Of a stretch of DNA of 16,408 bases, positions 9,047-15,832 are shown in pieces. The notes beneath the pieces were generated by a model. The model made no database searches. It had not been told where the DNA came from and was given only the letters and a program-made list of their open reading frames with translations. Origin of the DNA: Clostridia bacterium (GTDB taxonomy: Bacteria > Bacillota_A > Clostridia > Oscillospirales > CAG-272). Numbering within the stretch: the first letter of the stretch is position 1; every line of letters begins with the position of its first letter. Location: assembly GCA_017552165.1 (NCBI GenBank), contig JAFZCF010000184.1, positions 1 through 16,408 on the forward strand, given 5' to 3'. Position numbers and translations under genes: made by a program.

Positions 9047-10913
9047 GACCGACGTCGCCGTGATCGGCGCGGGACACGCGGGGATAGAGGCGGCGCTCGC
9101 CTCGGCGCGCATGGGGGTCGACACGGTGCTCTTCACGATGAATCTCGACGCCGTCGGGAACATGCCCTGCAACCCGTCGATAGGCGGGAGCGGAAAAGGG
9201 CATCTCGTTTTCGAGATCGACGCGCTCGGCGGGGAGATGGGCAGGGCGGCCGACGCCGTCACCCTCCAGAGCCGGACGCTGAACGACAGCAAGGGCCCCG
9301 CCGTGAGATCAAAGCGCGTCCAGGCCGACCGAATGCTCTACCGGTCGGTCATGAAGCATACGATAGAAAAGACGGAGAACCTCCGGCTGTATCAGGCCGA
9401 GGTCGTGTCCGTCGAGACGAAAGACGGCCGCGTCTGCGGGCTCGGCACCTCGCTCGGCGAGAAATGGGAATGCAGAGCCGTCGTCATCGCCGCCGGGACA
9501 TATCTCGACGGCAGGGTTGTCATAGGAGAGAACACAAAAAGCTCGGGCCCCGACGGCATGCTGCCGGCGACGGGGCTTTCGGCGTGCCTCGAAAAGCTCG
9601 GCGTAAAGCTGATGAGGTTCAAGACCGGCACGCCGCCGAGGATAAACCGCCGAACGGTCGATCTCGACCGGCTCGAGATACAGCGCGGCGAGGACAGGGC
9701 GACGCCCTTTTCGTCGGAAAACGGCGACGACTATCTCTCGGGCCGCCCGCAGCTCCCGTGCTACGTCGCGTACACGAACGAAAAGACGCACGAGATAATC
9801 AGAAACAACCTCCACCGCTCGCCGCTCTTTTCGGGCGTCATACAGGGCACGGGGCCGAGATACTGCCCGTCGATAGAGGACAAGGTCGTGCGCTTTTCGG
9901 ACAAAGAGAGGCATCAGCTCTTTCTCGAGCCGCTCGGCCCTGACACCGACGAGCTGTATCTCCAGGGCTTTTCGAGCTCCATGCCGGTCGACGTGCAGAA
10001 GGAGATGCTGAGGTCGATAAAGGGCTTTGAGCACGCCGAGATAATGCGGCCGGCATACGCGATAGAATACGACTGCTGCGATCCGCTCCAGCTTTATCCG
10101 ACCCTTGAGTTCAAAAAGATCGGCGGCCTCTTCGGCGCCGGACAGTTCAACGGGACGTCGGGATACGAGGAGGCGGCGGCGCAGGGGCTCGTCGCGGGGA
10201 TAAACGCCGCGCTCGGCGTAAAGGGCATGGCGCCCGTCGTGCTCTCGCGCGACAGCTCGTATATCGGGACGCTTATCGACGATCTGACGGTCAAAGGCAC
10301 GAACGAGCCGTACAGGATAATGACCTCCCGCTCGGAATACCGTCTCCTCCTCAGGCAGGACAACGCCGAGGACCGGCTCATCGCCTACGGCAGATACGCC
10401 GGGCTGATCTCCGACGGGAGATACGAAAAATATCTGAGAAAAAAGGCCCTCGTCGAAGAGGAGACCAAAAGGGTGGCCGAGACGACGGTCCCGCCTTCGG
10501 AGGGGCTGAACGCCGTTCTCGGCTCGGCGGGATACGAGCCGGTCACCGGCGGGGTAAAGCTCGCCGACCTCATACGCCGCCCGGGCATAACGTACGGCAT
10601 GACGGCGCCCTTTGATGCCGGCCGTCCCGAACTCCCCGAGGCCGTGACCTACGAGGTCGAGGTGCTCATCAAATACGACGGGTATATAAAGAGACAGCTG
10701 CGCGACGCCGAGCGGATGAACAGGATGGGAGGGCTCAAGCTCCCGCCGGATCTCGACTATTCGCTCATCGAGGGCCTCCGGCTCGAGGCGCGGCAGAAGC
10801 TGAACGAGATAAAGCCGCTCGACCTCGGGCAGGCGAGCCGCATAAGCGGCGTGTCACCCGCCGACGTCTCGGTGCTCGCAATATATTTAAAAATGAAGGA
10901 AAACGGCAGATGA
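9036..10913 (+). CDS. mnmG: tRNA uridine 5-carboxymethylaminomethyl modification enzyme MnmG (GidA)
   Basis: A 625-residue FAD-dependent enzyme (E. coli MnmG has 629). With MnmE it installs the cmnm5 group on wobble U34 of tRNAs reading NNA/NNG codons. The N-terminal Rossmann motif GAGHAGIEAALASARMG binds FAD. GidA signatures follow: NMPCNPSIGGSGKGHLVFEI, RFKTGTPPRI, RYCPSIEDKVVRF, QGFSSSMP, RPAYAIEYDCCDP, GLFGAGQFNGTSGYEEA and TSRSEYRLLLRQDNAEDRL. The helical C-terminal MnmE/tRNA-binding domain ends with LDYSLIEGLRLEARQKLNEI and SRISGVSPADVSVL. Start ATG 9036 (MNCKTDVAVIGAGHAG) matches family N-termini and overlaps ddl by 11 bases; TTG 9021 is possible but less likely. mnmE and rsmG, its common partners, are not in the window. 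Confidence 0.96.
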   Translation: MNCKTDVAVIGAGHAGIEAALASARMGVDTVLFTMNLDAVGNMPCNPSIGGSGKGHLVFEIDALGGEMGRAADAVTLQSRTLNDSKGPAVRSKRVQADRMLYRSVMKHTIEKTENLRLYQAEVVSVETKDGRVCGLGTSLGEKWECRAVVIAAGTYLDGRVVIGENTKSSGPDGMLPATGLSACLEKLGVKLMRFKTGTPPRINRRTVDLDRLEIQRGEDRATPFSSENGDDYLSGRPQLPCYVAYTNEKTHEIIRNNLHRSPLFSGVIQGTGPRYCPSIEDKVVRFSDKERHQLFLEPLGPDTDELYLQGFSSSMPVDVQKEMLRSIKGFEHAEIMRPAYAIEYDCCDPLQLYPTLEFKKIGGLFGAGQFNGTSGYEEAAAQGLVAGINAALGVKGMAPVVLSRDSSYIGTLIDDLTVKGTNEPYRIMTSRSEYRLLLRQDNAEDRLIAYGRYAGLISDGRYEKYLRKKALVEEETKRVAETTVPPSEGLNAVLGSAGYEPVTGGVKLADLIRRPGITYGMTAPFDAGRPELPEAVTYEVEVLIKYDGYIKRQLRDAERMNRMGGLKLPPDLDYSLIEGLRLEARQKLNEIKPLDLGQASRISGVSPADVSVLAIYLKMKENGR

Positions 10914-11821
10914 ACGGCGTGCTTTTCGTCGACAAGCCCGGGGGCATGACCTCACACGACGTGGTCTCGAAGATACGAAAGCTCAGCGGGACCAGGCAGG
11001 TAGGGCACACCGGCACCCTCGATCCGATGGCGACCGGGCTGCTCGTCGTGCTCGTCGGCAGGGCGGTCAAGGCGTCGGAATACCTGCTCTCGGGAGACAA
11101 GGAATACGAGGCCGTCATGCGGCTCGGCGTCGAGACCGACACCGGCGACCTCACCGGCAGGGTTATATCGGAGAGCGGCAAAACGCCGTCATTCGGAGAG
11201 GTGCTCGCCGTCCTCGGGGACTTCACGGGGGAACAGTATCAGGTCCCGCCCATGTACAGCGCCCTCAAGGTCGGGGGCGTAAAGCTCTGCGACGCCGCGC
11301 GGAGGGGCGTCGAGATCCCGCGCGAGCCGAGGAAGATCACGGTATATTCCCTCTCGGCGTCGGAGACCGGGGATCCCCGGGACGTCCGGCTCCTCGTTTC
11401 GTGCTCCGCCGGGACGTATATACGGACGCTCTGCGAGGATATCGGAAAGGCGCTCGGATGCGGGGCGGCGATGGCGGCGCTCAGGCGCACGCGCGCCTGC
11501 GGCTTTCACGTGTCGGGGGCAAAGACGCTCGGGGAGCTGTCGGCCATGTCACACGGGGAACTCTGCGATACGCTTATACCCGTGGAGCGGCTCTTTTCGG
11601 GCCTGCCAGCCCTGCGGCTGCCGGAGTTTTACGAAAAGCTCTGCAAAAACGGCTGCCCGATATATCTGAAAAAGCTGTCCTCCGCGCCTTCGCTTTCCGA
11701 GGGCGAAAGGGTGCGGCTGCTCGATCCCTCGGGCGCGTTCTTCGCGCTCGGGCAGACGGTATCGACCCCCGAAGGCCCCGCCGTCAGGGCGATAAAACGG
11801 TTCGACATCGAAAAACAGTAA
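10910..11821 (+). CDS. truB: tRNA pseudouridine(55) synthase TruB
   Basis: A 303-residue pseudouridine synthase that isomerises U55 in the T-loop of tRNAs. The opening GVLFVDKPGGMTSHDVV (KP-GMTSHD) and VGHTGTLDPMATGLL are the family's motif I and catalytic region, with nucleophile D38. The substrate-binding core continues with KEYEAVMRLGVETDTGD, the VPPMYSALKVGGVKLCDAARRG motif and the SAGTYIRTLCEDIG segment. A C-terminal PUA-like domain (about residues 240-300, GERVRLLDPSGAFFALGQ) completes the protein. AAGGA lies 9 bases before the ATG, and the start overlaps the mnmG stop as ATGA. rbfA, infB and ribF, frequent neighbours of truB, are absent. This is the last gene of the plus-strand run, followed immediately by a terminator. 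Confidence 0.96.
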   Translation: MNGVLFVDKPGGMTSHDVVSKIRKLSGTRQVGHTGTLDPMATGLLVVLVGRAVKASEYLLSGDKEYEAVMRLGVETDTGDLTGRVISESGKTPSFGEVLAVLGDFTGEQYQVPPMYSALKVGGVKLCDAARRGVEIPREPRKITVYSLSASETGDPRDVRLLVSCSAGTYIRTLCEDIGKALGCGAAMAALRRTRACGFHVSGAKTLGELSAMSHGELCDTLIPVERLFSGLPALRLPEFYEKLCKNGCPIYLKKLSSAPSLSEGERVRLLDPSGAFFALGQTVSTPEGPAVRAIKRFDIEKQ

Positions 11822-11851
11822 AACCGGAAGGGCGCGCCCTCCCGGTTTTTT
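11821..11851 (+). terminator. Strong intrinsic terminator after truB
   Basis: Starts at the last base of the truB stop codon. AAACCGG (11821-11827) pairs with CCGGTTT (11842-11848). After one A/C mismatch, AGGG (11829-11832) pairs with CCCT (11837-11840) around a CGCG loop. The T-run covers 11846-11851. It marks the end of the plus-strand gene run. Confidence 0.9.
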
Positions 11852-11875
11852 GTTTGGATTGTGCGGCGGTTTTCC

Positions 11876-11971
11876 CCTCATTCGAGCGCTTCGCGCTCAC
11901 CGCGGCGGGGTCCTCGAAGCGAGCAGAGCGAGCTTTGGGGTTCACGCTTGCCCCTCCAAGGGGAAGGCAAG
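11876..11971 (+). repeat. 96-bp dispersed repeat, copy 1
   Basis: Gapless match to 12234-12329 with 5 differences in 96 bases. Internal order: a CCTCAT box; a small hairpin GAGCGC-TTC-GCGCTC (11884-11898); a CCGCGGCGGGG block; a CGAAGCGAGCAGAGCGAGC segment; TTTGGGGTTCACG; and a degenerate outer hairpin in which CTTGCC pairs with GGCAAG (ending 11971). It is non-coding; the frames crossing it have no recognisable protein. Confidence 0.9.
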
Positions 11972-11985
11972 GGTTAGGTCGGCTT
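11962..11985 (+). repeat. Bipartite repeat GGAAGGCAAG-N5-GGTCGGCTT, copy 1
   Basis: GGAAGGCAAG (11962-11971), five bases, GGTCGGCTT (11977-11985). The same two boxes at the same spacing recur at 12542-12565 and 16077-16100. The 96-bp copy at 12234-12329 has the first box only, so the boxes are separable modules. Confidence 0.8.
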
Positions 11986-12075
11986 CTTCTGCCGCAGGGG
12001 ATTGTATAGCGAGAACTTTACGGAGACAATCCCTCCGTCACGCTCCGCGTGCCACCTCCCTTTACACAAGGGAGG
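11980..12075. repeat. Head-to-head hairpin module pair, inner boxes GGGATTGT / ACAATCCC, 20-base spacer
   Basis: Left half: hairpin CGGC/GCCG (11980-11983 with 11991-11994), then GGGATTGT at 11998-12005. A unique 20-base spacer follows (12006-12025). Right half: ACAATCCC (12026-12033), variable hairpin CACG-CTCCG-CGTG (12039-12051), and outer hairpin with CCTCCCTT pairing AAGGGAGG around TACAC (12055-12075). It has the same architecture as 12464-12541 and 15879-15993, with an unrelated spacer. Confidence 0.8.
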
Positions 12076-12143
12076 CTTGGTTTAGGCGAACGCCATTGCT
12101 TGGCTTCTCCCATATGAAACGCACAGGGCGGAACTCTGTCTTG

Positions 12144-12240
12144 GCTTCTCCTCGAGGAGAAGCTGTCCCGTAGGGACTGATGAGGTGGAAAGAAACGCTT
12201 TAACCGTTCGATAGTTTTACGCGTTTGCTAACACCTCATC
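12144..12240. repeat. Second-type head-to-head module pair, inner boxes GATGAGGTG / CACCTCATC, 44-base spacer
   Basis: Outer hairpin is a perfect 20-base palindrome, GCTTCTCCTCGAGGAGAAGC (12144-12163). It is followed by hairpin GTCCC-GTA-GGGAC (12165-12177) and inner box GATGAGGTG (12179-12187). After 44 unique bases the inverted box CACCTCATC (12232-12240) opens the 96-bp repeat copy at 12234-12329. The design matches the GGGATTGT/ACAATCCC pairs but with different sequences. Confidence 0.75.
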
Positions 12241-12329
12241 CGAGCGCTACGCGCCCACCGCGGCGGGGTCCTCAAAGCGAGCAGAGCGAGCTTTGGGGTT
12301 CACGCCTGCCCCTCCAAGGGGAAGGCAAG
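12234..12329 (+). repeat. 96-bp dispersed repeat, copy 2
   Basis: 91 of 96 bases identical to 11876-11971 with no gaps. The hairpin loop differs (GCGC-TAC-GCGC instead of GAGCGC-TTC-GCGCTC). After GGAAGGCAAG (12320-12329) the two copies diverge completely, which marks the repeat boundary. Confidence 0.9.
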
Positions 12330-12392
12330 ATTTTATTCAGCGGCGCTTTGAAGAAAGCGAAATATCGTTTGTGAGGCGTACAAATACACCCG

Positions 12393-12409
12393 CCTCCCTT
12401 GTGTAAAGG
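12393..12409 (-). repeat. Truncated outer hairpin of the CCTCCCTT type, inverted
   Basis: CCTCCCTT-GTGTA-AAGG is the inverse complement of the outer hairpin at 12055-12075, but the 3' arm stops after AAGG and runs directly into the inverted repeat copy at 12413. This is a visible junction between two repeat types. Confidence 0.7.
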
Positions 12410-12412
12410 TAT

Positions 12413-12456
12413 GCGTGAACCCCAAAGCTCGCTTTGCTCGCTTCGAGGACCCCGCC
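12413..12456 (-). repeat. Core of the 96-bp repeat, inverted copy 3
   Basis: The reverse complement of this 44-base segment matches the middle of copies 1 and 2 (GGCGGGGTCCTCGAAGCGAG onward to GGGGTTCACGC), with one change, GCAAAGC for GCAGAGC. The flanks differ, so only the core is shared. Confidence 0.85.
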
Positions 12457-12463
12457 ACGGGGG

Positions 12464-12541
12464 ACCGCTTGCGGTGGAGGGATTGTCTCAGAAAATCATT
12501 CACTTTACAATCCCCCTGTCGGCTGCGCCCGCCGCGGCGGG
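12464..12541. repeat. Head-to-head hairpin module pair, 20-base spacer
   Basis: Left half: hairpin ACCGC-TT-GCGGT (12464-12475) and box GGGATTGT (12479-12486). A unique 20-base spacer follows (12487-12506). Right half: box ACAATCCC (12507-12514), then a 14-base perfect palindrome CCCGCCGCGGCGGG (12528-12541) where other copies have the variable hairpin. Box spacing equals that at 11998-12033, while the spacer sequence is unrelated. Confidence 0.8.
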
Positions 12542-12572
12542 GGAAGGCAAGGGTTAGGTCGGCTTTCGCCGA
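12542..12572. repeat. Bipartite repeat copy 2 and hairpin abutting the acpP stop codon
   Basis: GGAAGGCAAG (12542-12551), five bases, GGTCGGCTT (12557-12565). TCGGC (12559-12563) pairs with GCCGA (12568-12572). On the minus strand this forms a 5-bp stem with a GAAA tetraloop directly after the acpP TAA (12575-12573). There is no U-run behind it, so it is not a canonical terminator, but it may protect or define the acpP mRNA 3' end. Confidence 0.65.
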
Positions 12573-12800
12573 TTATTTCTTCACCGAGTCGAGGAAGGCG
12601 GCGATGTCGCCGACGGTCTCGAACTCCGCGAGCTGTTCGTCGGGGATGGTGATTCCGAAATCCTCCTCGATCGTCATGAGGAGCTGGAGGACGTCGAGCG
12701 AGTCGGCGCCGAGATCGGCCTTGATCCTCGACGATTCGGTTATTTCCGAGACGTCCTTGCGGAGCTGTTTTGCGAGGGCTTTTTTTACTTCTTCAATCAT
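12573..12800 (-). CDS. acpP: Acyl carrier protein
   Basis: A 75-residue acidic four-helix carrier protein. The GADSLDVLQLL motif holds S34, the site to which holo-ACP synthase attaches 4'-phosphopantetheine. Start MIEEVKKALAKQL and the C-terminal FETVGDIAAFLDS helix are typical. It carries growing or imported acyl chains as thioesters for fatty-acid and phospholipid synthesis. The ATG lies inside the end of plsX (8-base overlap), with a purine-rich GGAAAGG before it inside plsX. It is the last gene of the minus-strand run; a repeat hairpin touches its stop codon. fabD, fabG and fabF, which often follow acpP, are not here, so this ACP is placed with acyl-transfer rather than chain-elongation genes. 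Confidence 0.97.
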   Translation of the reverse strand: MIEEVKKALAKQLRKDVSEITESSRIKADLGADSLDVLQLLMTIEEDFGITIPDEQLAEFETVGDIAAFLDSVKK

Positions 12801-13809
12801 TGTTTTCGACCTTTCCGAGGATGGATTCGATTTTTTCGTTTACCGAGGCGCTTTCCATGCGGTACGCCTGGAGGATGCACTCCGTGACGGCGCGGGTGTT
12901 GGAGCTCCCGTGCCCTTTTACGACGGTTTTCGACGTTCCGAGCATGACCGACCCGCCGTAGTTCTGATAGTTCATGAGCTCTTTTTCGTCGAGGAACATC
13001 TGCTTCATAAAGAGCGCGCCGAGCTTGTAGCGGAATTTTGAGCCGATGTCGGACTTGAGCCGCTTGAGCAGGGCGAGGCTCGTGCCCTCGACGGACTTTA
13101 TGAGCACGTTGCCCGAGAAGCCGTCGCACACTATGAGGTCAAAGTCGCCCGAGAACACGTCGCGCCCCTCGGCGTTGCCGGAGAAGTTTATATCGGGGCA
13201 GGAGGCGAGCTTTTTGTACGCCTGTTTTCTCAGCTCGTCGCCCTTTTCGGCCTCGGCTCCGACGTTGAGGAGCCCCACGCGGGGCTTTTCGACGCCCATC
13301 GTCTCCGAGAGATATACCGAGCCCATGACGGCGTACTGAAGGAGATGGTCGGGGGTGATGTCGACGTTCGCTCCGCTGTCGCATATACCGAGCACGCCGC
13401 CGTGAAGGTTCGGGAGAATCGGGCAGAAGGCGGGGCGTATCACCCCGGGGATCCTCCCTATTCTGAGCAGAGCGGCGGCGACGAGCGCGCCGGTGCTCCC
13501 CGTGCTGACGAGGCCGCGGACCGTGTTGTCCTCGCGCAGGAGCTTTATCGCCTTCATCATCGAGCTTTCGCGCTTGAGCCGGACGGCGTCCGTCGGCTTG
13601 TCGTGACAGTCTATGACGTCCGGCGCGTGGAGAATTTCGAGACGCGAGGCGTCGGGACTGTACTCGTCGAGGAGATTTCTGATCCTCTCCCCGTCGCCCG
13701 AGAGGACGAGATAGAGGTCCTTTTCCTTTTCGAGCGCCCTGACGGCGCCCTCGACGTTGACGCCCGGGCTCCTGTCTCCCCCGAAGCAGTCGACGACTAT
13801 CTTAACCAT
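12793..13809 (-). CDS. plsX: Phosphate acyltransferase PlsX
   Basis: A 338-residue peripheral membrane enzyme, usual length. It interconverts acyl-ACP and acyl-phosphate; acyl-phosphate is then used by PlsY to acylate glycerol-3-phosphate. Family motifs: start VKIVVDCFGGDRSPG, the KPTDAVRLKRESSMMKAI segment, GLVSTGSTGALVAAALLRIGRIPGV, RPAFCPILPN, DSGANVDITPDHLLQYAVMGSVYL, LLNVGAEAEKGDE, and DLIVCDGFSGNVLIKSVEG, ending with GHGSSNTRAV. The usual alanine of VDAMGGD is a cysteine in DCFGGD. GGAGGG lies 9 bases before the ATG. Both ends overlap neighbours by 8 bases, so translation is coupled across acyltransferase, plsX and acpP. plsY and plsC are not in the window. Confidence 0.96.
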   Translation of the reverse strand: MVKIVVDCFGGDRSPGVNVEGAVRALEKEKDLYLVLSGDGERIRNLLDEYSPDASRLEILHAPDVIDCHDKPTDAVRLKRESSMMKAIKLLREDNTVRGLVSTGSTGALVAAALLRIGRIPGVIRPAFCPILPNLHGGVLGICDSGANVDITPDHLLQYAVMGSVYLSETMGVEKPRVGLLNVGAEAEKGDELRKQAYKKLASCPDINFSGNAEGRDVFSGDFDLIVCDGFSGNVLIKSVEGTSLALLKRLKSDIGSKFRYKLGALFMKQMFLDEKELMNYQNYGGSVMLGTSKTVVKGHGSSNTRAVTECILQAYRMESASVNEKIESILGKVENND

Positions 13810-14947
13810 TGAGCGGGCCCTCCGTGAGCTTTTTTACGTACGAGCGGCGGCGCTTGTGCTCGACGGAGCGGAAGCGCTTCCACTGATTGCGTATGGCGAA
13901 ATTGTCCTCGAGATTGAGGTTGGTCTCGGCGTACTCGATGTTTTCTTCCCTCAGCATCTTGATAAACGCCGAGAAGAAGACCGTCATCAGCCCCTTGTTG
14001 AGGTATTCGCGCTCCACGCCCACGAGCCCGAGGTCGAGCACGCGCGGGTGCTTGATCGTTTTGAGGAGGCGGGCTATCGTCTTCGGCGTGAGCTTTCCGT
14101 TCCCGCCGGCGAGGGCGTCGGCCATTCCGGGGAAGCACACCCCGAGGCAGACGACGCGGTCGTTTTCGTCGAGCAGGACGGCGACGAAGCGGAGGTCTAT
14201 CGCGAGCTTGAAGTTGCTTATGAGCATCTTCTTGGTCCCCTCGGTGAGGGGGACCGTCCCGTAGAGCTTGGCGTACGACTTGTCGAGCAGCTCAAAGAGC
14301 TGGTCGGCGTATCTCTTTATGAAGTCGTTGACGTTCTTCGCCTCGCCGAAGCGGAGTTTGTATCTTTTGAGTATGAAGTCCGCCATCCTGTCCATCTCCT
14401 GAACGACGGCGGGGTCGTCGGGCAGGAAGATGCGGCTCTCCACCCAGTCGACCTCTTTTTCGTAGCCGAGCGCCTCGACGTGCCTCATGTAATAATCGGC
14501 GTTGTACTGCTCCTCGAAGGTCGACTGCATGTCAAAGCCGTCGACGAGCAGGCCCTCGCGCTCGAGATCCGAAAATCCGAGCGGGCCGCAGACCGTGTCC
14601 ATGCCCTTTTCGAGCGCCCATTTTTCGACGGCGGCAAAGAGCGCCTTTGACACCTCCGGGTCGTCGATGACGTCAAAGCGCGTAAAGCGGACGCGCTTTT
14701 CGTTCCTTATCTCGTTCGACGCCCTCTGGATTATGCCCGAGATGCGCCCGACGGGTTTGCCGTCCCTGTACGCGAGATAATACACCGCCTCGCAGGTGTC
14801 GTAATATACGTAGTTTTTTGAGAATATCTTTTTCTCGTCCCCGTAGAGGGGAGGAACAAAGCAGGGGTTCCCGGCGTAGAGCTTGAGGGGCAGATCGAGA
14901 AAATCCCGGCGCTCCTTCGCCGTCCTGACTTCTCTGACTTCTATCAT
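13802..14947 (-). CDS. GNAT-like N-acyltransferase family protein of unknown substrate
   Basis: A 381-residue protein resembling the YghO-type GNAT-like family. It appears to contain two modules. The first (about residues 1-170) starts MIEVREVRTAKERRDFLDLPLKLY with the segments NPCFVPPLYGDEKKIF and YLAYRDGKPVGRISGI. The second (about 195-370) has FVAVLLDENDRVVCLGVCFPG and LDLGLVGVEREYLNKGLMTVFFSAFI, then YAETNLNLEDNFAIRNQWKRF, like the last strands and helices of a GNAT fold. No classic Q/RxxGxG/A acetyl-CoA loop is clear, so the donor is uncertain. It lies 15 bases downstream of the degV gene and overlaps plsX by 8 bases, which points to acyl-ACP or acyl-phosphate use; this is inference. A weak AAGGA lies about 11 bases before the ATG. 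Confidence 0.75.
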   Translation of the reverse strand: MIEVREVRTAKERRDFLDLPLKLYAGNPCFVPPLYGDEKKIFSKNYVYYDTCEAVYYLAYRDGKPVGRISGIIQRASNEIRNEKRVRFTRFDVIDDPEVSKALFAAVEKWALEKGMDTVCGPLGFSDLEREGLLVDGFDMQSTFEEQYNADYYMRHVEALGYEKEVDWVESRIFLPDDPAVVQEMDRMADFILKRYKLRFGEAKNVNDFIKRYADQLFELLDKSYAKLYGTVPLTEGTKKMLISNFKLAIDLRFVAVLLDENDRVVCLGVCFPGMADALAGGNGKLTPKTIARLLKTIKHPRVLDLGLVGVEREYLNKGLMTVFFSAFIKMLREENIEYAETNLNLEDNFAIRNQWKRFRSVEHKRRRSYVKKLTEGPLNG

Positions 14948-14962
14948 AAACCGGGCCCGTCC

Positions 14963-15832
14963 TTATCTGTGAACCGAATGGAAGGCGACGCCGACGCCGT
15001 TCGGGCCGCAGTGGGCGCCCGCCGTCGGGTTGGTGACGCATATCTCTACCCTGAGCCCTTCGCCGTATTCGGCGATGAGGCGGTTTCTGATCTCCTCGGC
15101 GATGTCGGGAGAGTCGGTGTGGCCTATTATGATCCTGTGGGAGACGACGTCGTCGCCCTTTTCGCGTATCTCGCTGAGGAGGCGGTTGATCGCCTTGGCG
15201 CGGCCGGTCTCCTTGCCGACCGAGACCATCTTGCCCTCGGCGTTCATATAGATTATCGGACGGATGCCTATGAGCCCGCCCATGGCGGCGGCCAGACCGC
15301 TTACGCGGCCGGAGCGGCGGAAGAACTTGAGATCGTCGGCAAAGAAGTACTGCGAGAAGCAGGGGACCTCCTTTTCGGCCCATTTTTCGATCTCCTCGGG
15401 GGAGACGCCGGCCTTGAGCATGTCGCCGACCTCCCTGACGACGAGGAGACTGACGATGGTTATGCCCATCGTGTCGATGGAGTAGAACTTTCTCCCGGGG
15501 TATTTTTCAAGGAGTTCCTTCACGACGCCGTTCATGACGTCGAAGGTGGCGGACATCGCGGCCGAGAAATGGACGTAGATTATATCGTTGCCGGCGGCGA
15601 ACACGGGCTCGAAATGCCGGCGGTAGATCTCTTCGCTGAGCGCGGAGGTCGTGGGGATGACGCCGGAGCGGAGCATATCGTAATACTTACGGCTCTCGAA
15701 GACGTCGAAATCCTCGTAGGGGTATACGGTCTTGCCGTCTATCGAGTAGGGCATACTGATAAGGCGGTAGCCGTATTCCGCGGCGATCTCCGGGGTAACG
15801 TCGCAGTCTGTGTCTGTGAATGGAACAAGCAT
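14963..15832 (-). CDS. DegV-family (FakB-like) fatty-acid-binding protein
   Basis: A 289-residue DegV protein. DegV/FakB proteins hold a fatty acid in a buried tunnel and present its carboxylate to the kinase FakA, giving acyl-phosphate. Family features: N-terminal VPFTDTDCDVTPEIA, the PTTSALSEEIY motif (counterpart of TSQPS), IIYVHFSAAMSATF in place of the common SSGLSGTY, the SIDTMG segment, the DDLKFFRRSGRVS motif before IGIRPII, and C-terminal AHCGPNGVGVAF. GAGGA lies about 7 bases before the ATG. The fakA 3' end lies 272 bases upstream on the same strand, and plsX and acpP lie downstream, which strongly supports the FakB role. Which fatty acid is bound cannot be told. The gap to fakA holds a repeat element. 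Confidence 0.93.
   Translation of the reverse strand: MLVPFTDTDCDVTPEIAAEYGYRLISMPYSIDGKTVYPYEDFDVFESRKYYDMLRSGVIPTTSALSEEIYRRHFEPVFAAGNDIIYVHFSAAMSATFDVMNGVVKELLEKYPGRKFYSIDTMGITIVSLLVVREVGDMLKAGVSPEEIEKWAEKEVPCFSQYFFADDLKFFRRSGRVSGLAAAMGGLIGIRPIIYMNAEGKMVSVGKETGRAKAINRLLSEIREKGDDVVSHRIIIGHTDSPDIAEEIRNRLIAEYGEGLRVEICVTNPTAGAHCGPNGVGVAFHSVHR

Noticed and set aside
11850..12173. Open frame of 107 codons in the intergenic repeat block
   Set aside because: It is read entirely through repeat hairpins. Small hypothetical proteins of this kind arise from repeat sequence and show no domain.
11876..12572. CRISPR array
   Set aside because: Repeats are of unequal type and spacing, occur in both orientations and contain internal hairpins; there are no regular spacers and no cas genes.
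12415..13041. Open frame of 208 codons from the repeat block into acpP and plsX, plus strand
   Set aside because: The first part translates an inverted repeat and the rest is antisense to acpP and plsX.
13757..14650. Plus-strand open frame of 297 codons opposite the GNAT-like gene and the plsX start
   Set aside because: Antisense shadow. The minus-strand gene has matching overlaps with neighbours and a protein-like composition, while this frame has neither family motifs nor a good ribosome site.
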